This document shows positions 5,794 to 6,168 of a stretch of DNA of 6,168 nt, piece after piece. Origin of the DNA: Deltaproteobacteria bacterium CG07_land_8_20_14_0_80_60_11 (GTDB taxonomy: Bacteria > Desulfobacterota > Desulfobaccia > Desulfobaccales > 0-14-0-80-60-11); NCBI GenBank assembly GCA_002779455.1, contig PEWM01000182.1, forward strand, positions 1 to 6,168, given 5' to 3'. A program made the position numbers and the translations under genes. The notes beneath the pieces are model-generated. The model did not search any database. It was not told the origin of the DNA and saw only the letters and a list, made by a program, of their open reading frames with translations. The number at the start of each line of letters is the position of its first letter. Positions within the stretch are counted from its first letter, which is position 1.

Positions 5794-6168
5794 AAAACGA
5801 TTTAGTAAGTCTGACCATTGACGGCAAACCGGTCCAGGTTCCGGCGGGGACCACGCTCCTGTTGGCGGCCAAAGCCAACCACATCGACATTCCTACCTTG
5901 TGCTACCACCCGGAACTCAAACCCGAGGGCCACTGCCGCCTGTGCGTGGTGGAAATCGGCGCGGCCCCCCGCACCCGCCTGGTGAATTCCTGCACCTATC
6001 CGGTCGAGCCCGGGTTGGTGGTGCAGACCGCGTCGGCCAAGGTCCTGGCCTCCCGGCGGATGGTGCTGGAACTCCTCCTGGCCCAGGCGCCGGCGGCGGA
6101 GATCATCAAGGAGATGGCCGCCGACCTGGGCGTCCACGAAACCCGGTTCACCAAGGGGGACCCCGCGG
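5790..6168 (+). CDS. [2Fe-2S] electron-transfer protein, NuoG/HoxU-like N-terminus (cut by window end)
   Basis: The first 126 codons of a gene run off the window. It starts in an ATGA overlap with the NuoF-like gene, with AAGG at 5779-5782 seven bases upstream. Residues 1-80 are a plant-type [2Fe-2S] ferredoxin domain as in NuoG, HoxU, HydA and NAD-linked formate dehydrogenases. The ligands are C38-x10-C49-x2-C52-x15-C68, in the contexts LCYHPELKPEGHCRLC and NSCTYPVEPG. In those proteins a H-x3-C-x2-C-x5-C cluster motif normally follows the helix MVLELLLA. Here that stretch (99-126) has no cysteine and only one histidine, reading QAPAAEIIKEMAADLGV. I recall similar short subunits in deltaproteobacterial gene clusters that go straight to a CxxCGxC-type cluster, so a protein of about 200 residues is my guess. 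A full [FeFe]-hydrogenase or formate dehydrogenase is less likely but not excluded. Confidence 0.88.
   Translation, partial: MKNDLVSLTIDGKPVQVPAGTTLLLAAKANHIDIPTLCYHPELKPEGHCRLCVVEIGAAPRTRLVNSCTYPVEPGLVVQTASAKVLASRRMVLELLLAQAPAAEIIKEMAADLGVHETRFTKGDPA

Overview
The window carries one long plus-strand operon, cut at its 3' end, behind a gene-free leader of about 440 bases. Base composition is GC-rich by eye, with strongly GC-biased third positions throughout the genes. Protein style points to an anaerobic bacterium: a four-subunit oxygen-sensitive 2-oxoacid oxidoreductase, a HydB-like NuoF, and many iron-sulfur clusters. A sulfate-reducing or syntrophic deltaproteobacterium (Desulfobacterota, for example a Desulfobacca or Syntrophobacter relative) is my best guess. 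That assignment is inference from family resemblance, and no marker gene is present to prove it.

Layout. Positions 3-118 hold a 116-base nested inverted repeat made of two REP-like hairpins facing each other inside a second pair of arms. Positions 119-444 hold no gene; they contain a few short stems, a thrice-repeated ACCGGG word, and the ribosome binding site of the first gene. From 445 to 3459 lie the gamma, delta, alpha and beta subunits of a pyruvate:ferredoxin oxidoreductase (order porC-porD-porA-porB, as in Helicobacter pylori porCDAB). They are followed by a NuoE-like [2Fe-2S] subunit (3459-3920), a NuoF/HydB-like FMN and NAD(H)-binding flavoprotein (3937-5793), and the first 126 codons of a [2Fe-2S] protein (5790 to the window end).

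Every junction but one is a 1-base or 4-base stop/start overlap. The single gap, before the NuoF-like gene, is 16 bases. This indicates one transcript with coupled translation and probably matched subunit amounts.

Working model (inference). PorABCD decarboxylates pyruvate to acetyl-CoA, or runs in reverse. Electrons pass through the PorD clusters into the NuoE/NuoF/[2Fe-2S] module, which exchanges them with NAD(H). The module is the diaphorase part of bifurcating HydABC-type enzymes, but here it is coupled genetically to a 2-oxoacid oxidoreductase. The last, truncated gene lacks the His/Cys cluster motif that NuoG and HydA carry just after the [2Fe-2S] domain, so it is probably a shorter, atypical adaptor. 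The window may therefore encode a NAD-linked, possibly electron-bifurcating pyruvate oxidoreductase. No previously unknown protein family is visible; the novelty, if any, lies in the assembly.
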